A stretch of 41,191 bases of DNA from Nemertoderma westbladi (lineage: Eukaryota; Xenacoelomorpha; Nemertodermatida; Nemertodermatidae): positions 1 through 41,191 of the forward strand of contig JAUCBJ010001268.1 in NCBI GenBank assembly GCA_032718475.1. The letters run 5' to 3'. Below the pieces are notes generated by a model, which did not search any database, was not told where the DNA came from, and saw only the letters and a list, made by a program, of their open reading frames with translations. Shown one piece after another: positions 1 through 9,642 of this stretch (positions are counted from its first letter, which is position 1; every line of letters starts with the position of its first letter). The translations under genes were made by a program, and so were the position numbers.

Positions 1-447
1 AGTACAGATGAGTGTGGTATTTAGGATGTTTCGTACAGTTCGATAATGGCATACTTTCTACTTAATTGCGCCTTTCAAGCTAAGTTTTACCTAATTAATT
101 TCGGAGCTAGTAAATCAGCCTAATTTACAATTTCTGTCCGTTACTTTTATTATGTTCTAGAACGACTTCGCTTGTGTTGCCACTATTTTCTAACTTTCAG
201 CCCTATTCTATTTATTTGTTTATTTTTTACTTTGATTCTACTGTCCTACTACTTATTACTGCCTATGGATTTATTCTATTCTCTCTCTGATCCATATTCT
301 GGCCTACTCAGTGGGCCTATGCAGTACAGCAGTATGCGTCGTGTGGCCACACGATTTATCCAGCTGCACTCATATGCCCCCCTCTCGCTACTAACTCTAC
401 TTACTGCTAATTAATATCTATATCCTATTTACCCCCTTTTACCTCTT
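1..447. other. Unassigned AT-rich flank
   Basis: No gene, repeat family or RNA is recognisable here. A short open frame at 172-414 encodes a hydrophobic, low-complexity peptide with no family signature, and I treat it as chance. The last 30 bases become CT-rich and grade into the tandem array that follows. Confidence 0.5.
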
Positions 448-1310
448 ACTCTCTCTCTCTAACTAGTGGTACTACGTACCCTCTAACTCTAACTAACGGT
501 ACTACGTACCTACTAACTCTAACTCTAACTAGGTACTACGTACCTACTAACTCTAACTAACTATTGGTACTACGTACCCTCTAACTCTCTAACTATCGGT
601 ACTACGTACCCTCTAACTCTAACTCTAACTAGGTACTACGTACCTACTAACTCTCTAACTATCGGTACTACGTACCCTCTAACTCTAACTCTAACTAGGT
701 ACTACGTACCTACTAACTCTCTAACTATCGGTACTATGTACCCCCTAACTCTAACTCTAACTAGGTACTACGTACCTACTAACTCTCTAACTATCGGTAC
801 TACGTACCCTCTAACTCTAACTCTAACTAGGTACTACGTACCTACTAACTCTCTAACTATCGGTACTACGTACCCCCTAACTCTAACTCTAACTAGGTAC
901 TACGTACCTACTAACTCTCTAACTATCGGTACTACGTACCCTCTAACTCTAACTCTAACTAGGTACTACGTACCTACTAACTCTCTAACTATCGGTACTA
1001 CGTACCCCCTAACTCTAACTCTAACTAGGTACTACGTACCTACTAACTCTCTAACTATCGGTACTACGTACCTACTAACTAACTCTAGGTACTACGTACC
1101 TACTAACTCTCTAACTCTAGGCACTACGTACCTACTAACTCTCTAACCCTAGGCACTACGTACCTACTAACTAACTAACTCTAGGTACTACGTACCTATT
1201 AACTCTCTAACTCTAGGCACTACGTACCTACTAACTCTCTAACCCTAGGTACTGCGTACCTACTAACTAACTAACTCTAGGTGCTACGTACCTACTAACT
1301 AACTAACTAT
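448..1310. repeat. Tandem array, 66-bp unit made of two ~33-bp subunits
   Basis: The unit repeats every 66 bp; for example GGTACTACG starts at 598, 664 and 730. Each unit holds two subunits of about 34 and 32 bp, and each subunit opens with GGTACTACGTACC, a 5-bp inverted repeat around TAC. The spacers are runs of CTAACT/CTCTAA. The right third (about 1070-1310) is less regular and carries variants such as CCCTAGGCACTACG. The open frame across 736-1146 exists only because the unit is a multiple of three. Confidence 0.93.
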
Positions 1311-1460
1311 TTTTTATTTATTTTATTTTTTTGTGTGGGAAGGGCGTCTCGCCCTCAATCCCACCCCCCTCAGTCCAAAACTTGGACGACTAAACTCCAC
1401 ACTAACTCCAATTTAAGGTGCCCCTTCTAGAAGACAGGTAACACCTCTGCCCGCACCTTT
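1311..1460. other. Junction between tandem array and BEL/Pao-type element
   Basis: A T-rich stretch (1310-1332) is followed by CT-rich sequence. The 3' LTR of the minus-strand BEL/Pao-type element should lie on this side, but nothing here matches the sequence upstream of its gag at 7403-7993. The 3' end of the element therefore seems lost, or replaced by the tandem array. Confidence 0.4.
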
Positions 1461-4400
1461 TTACGGATCTAACTCTTCCATCCCAGTCCAACCTGTTGGA
1501 CAACTCAGCGACCCAAGGGGTGATTCCTCCAGCAGGCAACTCTCCCACTGCCCCCCTATAGGTTCTCTAATTCTTCGCTCCGCTCTCCTTGTTAATTCGA
1601 TAGGTGGTCTTTTCTCCTGTTTTTGGAAATGCTGTCTTCTATTTATGTTTCTGATCTCGTGGTCGTCCCTTGGCGGCAAAGTGCCACCCTTCAACGTGTC
1701 ACCCAGCGGTATAATGCCGCCCCTGTTCTTCTCCTTAATCTTAGATGCCACCTCTGCTGGCCTCCCCCTTAATATGTGTGCTGGCATTAAAGGCTTCAAC
1801 GACCCCCGTTCGTCCTTCGGTATACACGATGCCTGCCCATGTAATGCCCCCTCGCACTCTGTCAGTTCCGCGTGCGTACGCAGCACGCCTCCTACTCTCC
1901 CGCCTCCTTTGTCCACCATATGTTTATTCATGGGCTTCTCTGCCCCTGGTCTGATCGTCTCGCATCTTCTCCCTTTCCATCTTGTATTCTTACTCGGCTT
2001 CCCCCTTGTCGGTATGCCTCTCAACCGGACCGGCGTCTCTTCCAGACGCTCCTCTGGACACCCCACCGGACACTTCTCCGGTTTGTCCTCCCGACACTTC
2101 ACCGTCCGCTCCTCTCCATCTCCATACCGATACTTGCTGGGACCCTTATTCCAACCCATCGTCTCTAGATCTTCTGCATCCATACCATTCTCCTCCGCCC
2201 ACTCTCTTGGTGTTGCTTCTACTTCTAGCTGTCTACCACTATCGCCCATCTCTGGTCTCTCCTCTATCTCGTCAGTTCCTGGCACCATGCATCCTGAACT
2301 CTCGGACACATGGAATGGTATATTACTCTTAATTGGGCCTGTCAGTGTCCACCCGAATGGTGTTAATATAGCCACCGGGTCACTCTGCTTGTCTTCGCCG
2401 AAGACCGTTTGCATTCTCTCGTGGGCCGTTGGGCAGTCCATGCCTACTATGATGGATACCTTCCTAACGTCCACGTCTGGGATTGAGAAGTCAATGTTGT
2501 CCAGGAATTTGTATTGCTCGACCTCGATGTTGGTTGGCCGCCTGGCATTGATGTTAATTGACTCTATTACTTGGATGGGGTCGATGGTTGCCCCATAATC
2601 GCATCCTGGTGCCACTGCTGCAATTGCGCACCGTCCTGTCCTCATCTCTAGGATCTCGTCTTTGCTAGAGATGGTTGTCACCGCCATCCTGCTTGGCCTC
2701 GTTCTCAACCCTATTTCTTCGGCTACCCATTCCTCAACTAATGTGAAGGCAGCTCCACTATCAACCAGCATTAGTGTTGTTACTGATCGATTGCCTTCCC
2801 CGATCACTCGTACTGGTACTACTCCAAGTAGCACTGTTCCTCTCTTCTTCGCCCCTACTGTGCTCGTTGCCATCGTCTGGCCTCTCCTTTGGCCAAACTT
2901 GACCGGCTTCTCTTGGCATTCCCTGGCCTTGTGTCCACTCTTCACACATCGCGAGCAGATTTTATTGCTCGACGCGTAATCTATCTGGTCTTGCCTCGGT
3001 AGCGCCTGCCAGTACCTGCAATTCATAGTTTTATGAAGCGCATTTGCGTGTAACTGGCATTTGCTCTTTGGGTCGTAGCCCTCTTTATACAATGCATTGC
3101 GTATCGCAGTTATATTCGTACCAAAGTCCCTACTATTCTTATTGACTGGGTTTGGCCTACTGGACGTACTGGGGTTATGTTTATTCATGTTGTTATTGTT
3201 CCCCTGTCCGTCCCTTGATGTTGTCTTATCTTCGTTTGTCTGTGGACTTGCAGTCCCCTGCGTCGCTGCATATGGCAACGATTGCCTGAGTCTCGGTAAC
3301 GCGTTCGATGTGTTGTGCTCTGGTTTTGGTCTATGGTAGTCTGTCTTTGGTCCCTTTCCCAGGCTGTCTTCACTATAGACTGGGTCCGTTATTAGTTCGG
3401 CCTCGTAATTTAAGAAGTTTGACATTTCTTCTAAACCCGGTTCCGCACCCTTCTTGTCTCGAGTGGAGAAAGCGATCTTCCTCCATTTGTTGCGCAGCCA
3501 GCTCGGTAGTGCCTGCGCTATCGTGGTGATGTTATTGGACGCGTTGAGCTCGTATGGCGCGTCTAGTGTCTTCAGCACGATCAGCGCCTTCTCGACTTTG
3601 TTAGCAAACGTCTTAATGCTAACGGGGTTATCCTGTAGGCCACCCGATGTTATGCCTCTCAGCGTCTGCCTGATGATCTTGGCCGGGTGCCCGTATTCCC
3701 TATCCAGTGCCCGCCATGCTGTCGTGAAGCCGCCCTCTATTCCTTGGTATTGCCTCACGATATCGTATGCTGGGCCTCCCGTGTACACTTGTAGATACTT
3801 TAGGCACTCCGCCTGCGTCAAGTTTTTTGTTAGTATTTCGTTACTATACATTCGCCGAAATTGTAAATATTCTTCCGGCCTGCTCCCATCGAACTTGAAT
3901 GGTTCCACGGGTGGTAATTCGATCCTCGTTTTCAACGCATCGATCAACGTGGCCATCCCCATTGCCTGCGCTTCCAATGGATTCGACGGGCGCTGCATAG
4001 TTTCCCCTGTCTGGTGCGGTTCGTCCGTCCTATTTCTTGATCTTCTCTGACTCGGATATGTCATCGGGGGTAGCGGCCCCCTCCATATATCTGTATCACA
4101 CGACCTGTTTTCATCCAGGGGTCTCGTGGTTCTTGTTCCTATCGGGGTATATTGTTGATATTGTGATGGGGGAATGTCACCCTGTCCCCCCCCCACCGGT
4201 ATGTCTGGTACTGGGGTTGATGTTAATATGTTGGGGCCCATACACCTATCCGCAATAATCCCCCCCTCCCCTGGGTATATGTTATGTCCCTGCATGCTGT
4301 AGTCATACTGCTGTGCTGGTACCGGTATAGGCCTATCAGCTTCTGGCCTACTCGCCGGTATGTATTCCGCGACTTCCGGGTTTAATCCCGTTGTCCGCGC

Positions 4401-5072
4401 TATCCTATCGCCTACATTGCCTCTCTCAGTATGGCCTACGGTATGTGCAGTAAGGCCTATAGTATGTCCTACAGTCTGCATGTGTTGTTCGGGATCGAAG
4501 TTTATTCTTCTCGAATAATCCTCCCCGCGGCTACCGTATTCTCGACCGGTAGGTATATTCCGTCGGAAAGTTTCTCTTCGACCCCCCTCTCCACTGTTTT
4601 CATCTTCGTACTGGTACATCGTGTACCCCTCTCTCGGCGTGTAATGCGCCTCACCGGATCGCATCCCTCCGGGGCGACGGCAATCTCCCGGAGTCCGACC
4701 CCACTGACTCTCCGTTCTCATCTCGACTACCGACGGCTCGCTGTCCGTCCTCGCTCTTCTATCGTTTGCGGCGATACTTCTACTACTGTCTTCCTTTCTT
4801 TTCGTATCAGTGGAATATTCCCGCTCGCGAGATCTCTCGTCGACCTCCCGGTTAAACCCCACTGTTCTTCTTTCCTCCTCTGATTGGGCTCGACGCTTCG
4901 TCCGCCCTCCCGCAACGTCAACCTGTCTTTCCTTGCCCGGTCGCACGTCGCTGGGGATACTCGTAATCCCCCTATTACTTTCCGTCGCTGGTTGTTGCGG
5001 TTTACCTATTTCGGCCCTCGCATTATCCGCTGACGGCTGTGGGACACTCTCTGCCCCCCCCCCTTCTCGCCG
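1461..5072 (-). CDS. BEL/Pao-type gag core plus aspartic protease; RT and integrase absent
   Basis: The frame is open from the TAG at 5073-5075 down to the stop at 1461; there is no ATG near its start, so it depends on upstream translation. A charged Arg/Glu-rich and Tyr/Gly-rich N-terminal third (to about 4000) precedes a DUF1759-like gag core (about 3960-3380; motif EPFKFDGSRPEEYLQF). Two Cys/His knuckles follow (about 3060-2915), the second being CSRCVKSGHKAREC. The protease carries LVDSGAAFTLVEEW near 2770-2740, followed by a DUF1758-like body ending about 2330 (SIIVGMDCP, LTPFGWTLTGPI). In BEL/Pao elements the RT comes next. Here about 290 charged, low-complexity residues follow with no RT block. 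A short RT-like string (FNAS then KG) shows in another frame near 1760-1795, hinting at a decayed RT start. Confidence 0.75.
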   Translation of the reverse strand, partial: RREGGGAESVPQPSADNARAEIGKPQQPATESNRGITSIPSDVRPGKERQVDVAGGRTKRRAQSEEERRTVGFNREVDERSREREYSTDTKRKEDSSRSIAANDRRARTDSEPSVVEMRTESQWGRTPGDCRRPGGMRSGEAHYTPREGYTMYQYEDENSGEGGRRETFRRNIPTGREYGSRGEDYSRRINFDPEQHMQTVGHTIGLTAHTVGHTERGNVGDRIARTTGLNPEVAEYIPASRPEADRPIPVPAQQYDYSMQGHNIYPGEGGIIADRCMGPNILTSTPVPDIPVGGGQGDIPPSQYQQYTPIGTRTTRPLDENRSCDTDIWRGPLPPMTYPSQRRSRNRTDEPHQTGETMQRPSNPLEAQAMGMATLIDALKTRIELPPVEPFKFDGSRPEEYLQFRRMYSNEILTKNLTQAECLKYLQVYTGGPAYDIVRQYQGIEGGFTTAWRALDREYGHPAKIIRQTLRGITSGGLQDNPVSIKTFANKVEKALIVLKTLDAPYELNASNNITTIAQALPSWLRNKWRKIAFSTRDKKGAEPGLEEMSNFLNYEAELITDPVYSEDSLGKGPKTDYHRPKPEHNTSNALPRLRQSLPYAATQGTASPQTNEDKTTSRDGQGNNNNMNKHNPSTSSRPNPVNKNSRDFGTNITAIRNALYKEGYDPKSKCQLHANALHKTMNCRYWQALPRQDQIDYASSNKICSRCVKSGHKARECQEKPVKFGQRRGQTMATSTVGAKKRGTVLLGVVPVRVIGEGNRSVTTLMLVDSGAAFTLVEEWVAEEIGLRTRPSRMAVTTISSKDEILEMRTGRCAIAAVAPGCDYGATIDPIQVIESININARRPTNIEVEQYKFLDNIDFSIPDVDVRKVSIIVGMDCPTAHERMQTVFGEDKQSDPVAILTPFGWTLTGPIKSNIPFHVSESSGCMVPGTDEIEERPEMGDSGRQLEVEATPREWAEENGMDAEDLETMGWNKGPSKYRYGDGEERTVKCREDKPEKCPVGCPEERLEETPVRLRGIPTRGKPSKNTRWKGRRCETIRPGAEKPMNKHMVDKGGGRVGGVLRTHAELTECEGALHGQASCIPKDERGSLKPLMPAHILRGRPAEVASKIKEKNRGGIIPLGDTLKGGTLPPRDDHEIRNINRRQHFQKQEKRPPIELTRRAERRIREPIGGQWESCLLEESPLGSLSCPTGWTGMEELDP

Positions 5073-5820
5073 CTAACTCTCTGTTGTGGGGCCCTCGTAG
5101 CCCCCCCCCCCCCACTCGCTACATCTAACTTCGCTACCTCTTTCCCCGCTATTATATACCTCTCTAGTCGACACATCAACCCTACCACAGTCGGGTCTAT
5201 TCACCCCCGCCTCTCCCTCTGCTATTGCATGGCCTACCAGACTCTCTACTCCCTGCCTACCAACTACGTGGCCTACCAGGCCCTCTGCTCCCTGTCTACT
5301 AACTACGTGGCCTACCAGGCCCTCTGCTCCCTGTCTACTAACTACGTGGCCTACCAGGCCCTCTGCTCCCTCTCTACTAACTACGTGGCCTACCAGGCCC
5401 TCTTCCGCCTGGCTATGTAGGCCCGACGTATTTACATTAATAGCACCCATATTAGAAACGGAATTAATTTGCTCGTTTGAAACAAAACCATTTGCATTAC
5501 TCTGCGCGATCACGTTAACTGAATTATTTTGTAAATTCGGGCTGAGATCATTATTTAAATTATTCGAATTATTCTGTGTAATTGCGTTATTTAAGTTATT
5601 TTGTAGGTCCGAATTCGGATTATCATTTTGATTATTTGAATTATTTTGCGTAACTACATCAACATTAGAATTATTTTCTACATTAGTATTGGGATTGTTC
5701 TGATTTAAATTTAAATTACTACCACTAGGCAAAGTATTTCCTGCAACAAAGGTTTGATTAGTGTTATCCCATACGGTACTATTAATATCAACAACGTCTA
5801 CTGTACCATTATTATTATTA
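5073..5820 (-). CDS. BEL/Pao-type gag linker: Asn/Gln-rich segment and 13-residue repeats
   Basis: This frame opens just after the C10 run at 5821-5830 and ends at TAG 5073-5075. It is in the same frame as the downstream gag-protease segment, so a single stop separates them. The first 100 or so residues (about 5760-5440) are dominated by Asn with Gln, Ser, Val and Asp, a composition typical of disordered prion-like segments. About 5410-5225 encodes a 39-bp repeat read as GAEGLVGHVVSRQ with small changes, four to five copies. A C13 run at 5101-5113 lies just before the stop. It has no start codon of its own, which supports its being an internal part of one long gag frame. Confidence 0.6.
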
Positions 5821-7372
5821 CCCCCCCCCCGCCCGTACGGTTACACCAGTTTTGGGTCTGTCGTGCGGTCCCTGTCAGTGGGGTGTTAATGAACGTGTCT
5901 ACGGCTCCTGGCTCCTCAAAAATACTCGAGCCGGCCCCGCTTTCAGACGGCAACACTCGGACCAATTCCAGCTCGTGCGCCCGTCTAATCTTATTTTTTG
6001 CCGATACACCTTGGCGTTTCTCTAATTCCCTTAACTCTCGCTCAGCCTTTGCCCCTCTCTCCTCACTCTCCTGGCTGTCCCGTCTGGCCGACTCTACTAC
6101 ACTCCTAGCGTTCTCCCTTCGTCTCGCCTCACGTTCTTTGCGTTCCTTTTCCTTTCTTGCCTCATATTCCTTGCGTTCCTTTTCCCTTCTCGCCTCACGT
6201 TCCTTGCGTTCCTCGTCCTCCCTTGCCTCACGCTCTCTGCGTTCCCTTTCCTCCCTAGCCTCACGCTCTCTACACTCCTTTTCCTCTATTTCGTCACTCT
6301 CCCTAAGGCTCCTCAAAGCCCTTTCGACCCTCTCACCGTTCTCTTTAATCAATGCCGCTTCCCTCGCTAACCGCGCTCTCCCCTCCTCTAGCCGTTCCTC
6401 CATTTCCTTCTGACCTTTCTCTGCCACGTCGAGGCGGTATGCGGCACCTATCTCTCTCACCACTCTTTCTTTCGCGGAGGATGTAACAGACTTATCGGTT
6501 ACGACGGACTTCCCCCGCCTTCCCGACCTACTAACTTTCCCCGGCCTCCCGGAGCTTTCTCCGACCGACGAGGCCGAATCCTCGGGGTTAACCTCGGATT
6601 CGCCCCCTTCGAGTCCCCTCCAACCCACTGGTTTTACTCCCCGGGCATCGACCAAGTATGGCCCTATGTACACTGGCGCTACACTAGGTTCCATACTCCC
6701 ACACTCCCATAGTTCAAACAGTTCGCCGGCTATCCTTTCTGCTCTCTCCCCGGCCAGTTCTCTCTGCCCAAAACGTATTAGGTAATTTAAGTGTCTATCC
6801 GACTCACCTAGTCGCTTTCTCAGTCTCACCTCGTCTACCTTCGCCCCTTCCTTCTTGGCGTCGTTTATCAGCTTCCGGGTCGCGTTGTAGGCCCGTCGAA
6901 GTCGCTCAGAAACCCCGACGTCCTCATCGCCGACCTCTCCTCCGTCCCTCCGGGTTCGACGTCGTACCGGCGGCTCCACCGTCGCCGTTCCGGTGGGCCG
7001 TCCGTCGCCCTCGGCCTGTAGCTGGCCGGCGACATCGGTACCGATCTCTCCTCCGTCTCTTCGCGTCCGGCGTCGCACCGTCGGCCCCACCGTCGCCGTT
7101 TCGGTGGGCCGCCCGTCGCCCTCGGCCGGTAGCTGGCCGGCGACATCGGCGCGCCGTTCTCCCTCTCGTGTCGACTCGTCTCCATCTCCCTCCATCTCGC
7201 TCTCTTTCTCTCTTGGCTCGACTTCGGGTTCCAGGCCCTCCTCGTCCTGGACTTCCGGTTCGCCCGTTATCGATGGCTCCGGCGTCGTGGGCCTGTATCG
7301 CTTGGTCGCGGCCTCGCGGATCGTTTGATCTTCGTCCGGGGTCCGCGTCGGTGTCTCGCCCGATTCACTCAT
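5798..7372 (-). CDS. BEL/Pao-type gag N-terminal part with long charged coiled coil
   Basis: I place the start at the ATG at 7370-7372 (MSESGETP), ten codons inside the longest open frame, because the upstream part begins with TTG. Residues about 65-150 contain two copies of a 37-residue Asp/Gly/Pro/Arg-rich repeat (about 7160-6940). Residues about 155-240 form a helical region (RLRRAYNATRKLIND to FELWECGS) in the position where BEL/Pao gags carry their first helical domain. Residues about 300-465 are an extreme Glu/Arg heptad-like coiled coil (ERERREREAREDEE and similar). The frame runs into a G10 run (minus strand) at 5830-5821 and stops at 5798. One extra G, or a -1 slip, would join it to the next segment. 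No function beyond structural gag is implied. Confidence 0.6.
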   Translation of the reverse strand: MSESGETPTRTPDEDQTIREAATKRYRPTTPEPSITGEPEVQDEEGLEPEVEPREKESEMEGDGDESTREGERRADVAGQLPAEGDGRPTETATVGPTVRRRTRRDGGEIGTDVAGQLQAEGDGRPTGTATVEPPVRRRTRRDGGEVGDEDVGVSERLRRAYNATRKLINDAKKEGAKVDEVRLRKRLGESDRHLNYLIRFGQRELAGERAERIAGELFELWECGSMEPSVAPVYIGPYLVDARGVKPVGWRGLEGGESEVNPEDSASSVGESSGRPGKVSRSGRRGKSVVTDKSVTSSAKERVVREIGAAYRLDVAEKGQKEMEERLEEGRARLAREAALIKENGERVERALRSLRESDEIEEKECREREAREERERREREAREDEERKEREARREKERKEYEARKEKERKEREARRRENARSVVESARRDSQESEERGAKAERELRELEKRQGVSAKNKIRRAHELELVRVLPSESGAGSSIFEEPGAVDTFINTPLTGTARQTQNWCNRTGGGGVIIIMVQ

Positions 7373-7402
7373 CTCGTCTGCTCGGTGGAGTTCGACTAGC
7401 AA

Positions 7403-7993
7403 GCAGTGTAGTTCTCAGAGTTTAACTGGGGCGGCAGCTCGGATTTAGTTACTGTGACGGGATCCAGGAGGGATCCCGATTTATCCGATGTGGTAATTTA
7501 GTCCACGCGTCCCCGCCGTGTATAAGGGTGAAATAAAGGTAACTGAGTTCTGAAGTTCGGTGTATAATAATAATAGGACATAGGATATAGATATAGGTAT
7601 AATGTGTACAAGGCGGGATACGGTAACTAAAGTCCCGTGATCCCCTAACTAAACTAATTGACTGTACCCTACGCTAGCACTGCTGCACTGAGATAACTGA
7701 ATCACTGATTAATAGGTTATTGGTTATATTGCACGGTGGCCTTACTGCTACTCAATCGATGCCATTCCCCCCTCTGATTGGTTAATACCCTTGTTGGCGC
7801 CCCGTGGAGTATTCCCGTTCACTCCACCTGTTCTCTCTGGGTTAGGGGTTTGGCCCCTGACCCTCTATTGTGTGCTTCCTTCCCACTCTTATTGGGATGG
7901 CACGAGTTGGTTAATTGCCCAATCTCGTGGCTCCCAATATTGCTTATCGGCTTATAACTTTATGGGGTGTTGGCGGGATTGAATAAGCTAACA
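7403..7993. other. Upstream region of BEL/Pao-type element, possible 5' LTR and leader
   Basis: No coding signal. The position suggests the LTR and leader of the minus-strand element. On the minus strand, TGTTAGC at 7993 is a plausible LTR start, but without a second LTR copy neither the LTR end nor the primer binding site can be fixed. Confidence 0.3.
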
Positions 7994-8183
7994 AATTAAT
8001 TTTTTTTTTACTTTTTTTTTCAGAAGTTCTCCATGACGTCTTAATTTATGGTCGACCAAACATTAATTTTTGGTCGACCATAAATTAATTTTTGGTCGAC
8101 AATAAATTATTTTTTGGTCGACCATAAATTATGACGTCATAGAGAACTTCTGAAAAAAAAAAATAAAAAGAAATAAATTAATT
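7994..8183. repeat. Long inverted repeat (MITE-like hairpin) with GGTCGACC core repeats
   Basis: The left arm runs through T-rich sequence, CAGAAGTTCTC, ATGACGTC and TTTATGGTCGACC (to 8057). It is mirrored on the right by GGTCGACCATAAA, GACGTCAT, GAGAACTTCTG and an A-rich run (8116 to about 8175). The outer ends are both AATTAATT-like. The centre holds further copies of the self-complementary GGTCGACC or a one-base variant (8050, 8072, 8094, 8116), spaced about 22 bp. It could be a folded MITE or a snap-back repeat. No duplication can be separated from the AT-rich ends. Confidence 0.75.
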
Positions 8184-8215
8184 GGCAAAGATCAGCCACC
8201 GTACATTACACATTA

Positions 8216-9353
8216 CAAGCAAAGCTAAAGCAAAAAATTAATGAGGGACATAAACAATAATGATGGACAACAACATTAATGTTGGACAACAACATTAATG
8301 ATGGACAACAACATTCATAATGGACACAAACATTAATGAGAGACACACACATTAATGAGATACACAAACATTAATGAGAGACACAAATATTAATGGGGGA
8401 TACAAATATTAATGAGGTACACAAACATTAACGAGGGACACAAACATTAATGAGGTACACAAACATTAATGAGGGACACACATTAATTAAAGCCCAAACA
8501 TTAATTAGAGACACAAACATTAATAAAGCCCGAATATTAATGAGGGACACAAACATTAATGAGGGATACAAACATCAATGAGGGACACAAACATTAATGA
8601 AAGCCCAAACATTAATTAGAGACACAAACATTAATAAAGCCCGAATATTAATGAGGGACACAAACATTAATGAGGGATACAAACATCAATGAGGGACACA
8701 AACATTAATGAAAGCCCAAACATTAATTAGAGACACAAACATTAATGAGGGACACAAACATTAATGTGGGACACAAACATTAATGAGGTACACAAACATT
8801 AATGGGGGACACAAACATTAATGAGGGACACAAACATTAATGCGGGACACAAACATTAATTAGAGACACAAACATTAATGCGGGACACAAACATTAATTA
8901 GAGTCACAAGCATTAATGAGAGACACAAACATTAATGAGGGACACAAACATTAATTAGAGACACAAACATTAATGCGGGACATAAACATTAATGAGGGAC
9001 ACAAACATTGATAAAGCCCGAATATTAATGAGGGACACAAACATTAATGAGGGATACAAACATCAATGAGGGACACAAACATTAATGAGGGATACAAACA
9101 TTAATGAGGGACACAAACATTAATGAGGGACACAAACATCAATGAGGGACACAAACATTAATGAAAGCCCAAACATTCATGAGGGACACAAACATTAATG
9201 AGGGACACAAACATCAATGAGGGACACAAACATTAATGAAAGCCCAAACATTAATTAGAGACACAAACATTAATGAGAGACACAAACATTAATAAAGCCC
9301 GAATATTAATGAGGGACACAAACATTAATGAGGGATACAAACATTAATTGAAA
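8216..9353. repeat. Minisatellite, 18-19 bp ACAAACATTAATGAGGG-type unit
   Basis: About 60 imperfect copies of a unit near GACACAAACATTAATGAGG. Variants include AAAGCCC, TAGAGA and TGCGGG. Blocks of several units recur in the same order, for example the run containing AATAAAGCCCGAATATTAATG near 8522, 8633, 9011 and 9292, so a higher-order duplication is present. No coding content. Confidence 0.9.
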
Positions 9354-9642
9354 TAATTAAGAATGTGTAAAAAAACGTGGAGTTTACTATCGCCTGTATA
9401 TATTTAATTACTCAAAGACCATTATATTTCTCACCTCGGGGCATCAGGGTTACTTCACTACTAAATTCAGTATCTAAAACTAACACAAGGCCTGGCCTAC
9501 AAACCGCTATGGAATGTTTGCACATCAAATAACCAACAACACTAAATCGCAAAATATTTATCCACGACTAAAACAGTGCAATAAATCGTAAATATTTATT
9601 GACGAAGCGCCATTTTTTTAAAATAGTTTATACACAACGTGC
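9354..9642. other. Unassigned AT-rich spacer
   Basis: I see no gene, RNA or recognisable repeat between the two arrays. Confidence 0.5.

Larger units (their letters stand above)
1461..7993 (-). mobile_element. Incomplete BEL/Pao-type LTR retrotransposon
   Basis: Minus-strand element defined by a BEL/Pao-style gag (DUF1759-like), zinc knuckles and a DUF1758-like aspartic protease. The order from 7372 downwards is an N-terminal helical and coiled-coil part, an Asn-rich linker, the gag core, knuckles, the protease and a tail of about 300 residues. No reverse transcriptase, RNase H or integrase is recognisable, and no LTR pair was found. The right limit is a guess: minus-strand sequence starting TGTTAGC at 7993 would suit a BEL-type LTR start, but no second copy exists in the window. 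Frame breaks lie at a C10 run (5821-5830) and at a TAG (5073-5075). Confidence 0.7.

Noticed and set aside
736-1146. ORF of YPLTLTLTRYYVPTNSLTIG repeats
   Set aside because: Produced by the 66-bp tandem unit.
448-1310. Telomere-like reading of CTAACTCTAACT
   Set aside because: It does not match TTAGGG/CCCTAA and is embedded in a longer 66-bp unit.
1645-2598. Plus-strand 317-codon ORF
   Set aside because: It is antisense to the BEL/Pao-type gag-protease frame, which has recognisable domains. The Ser/Pro/Leu-rich translation has none.
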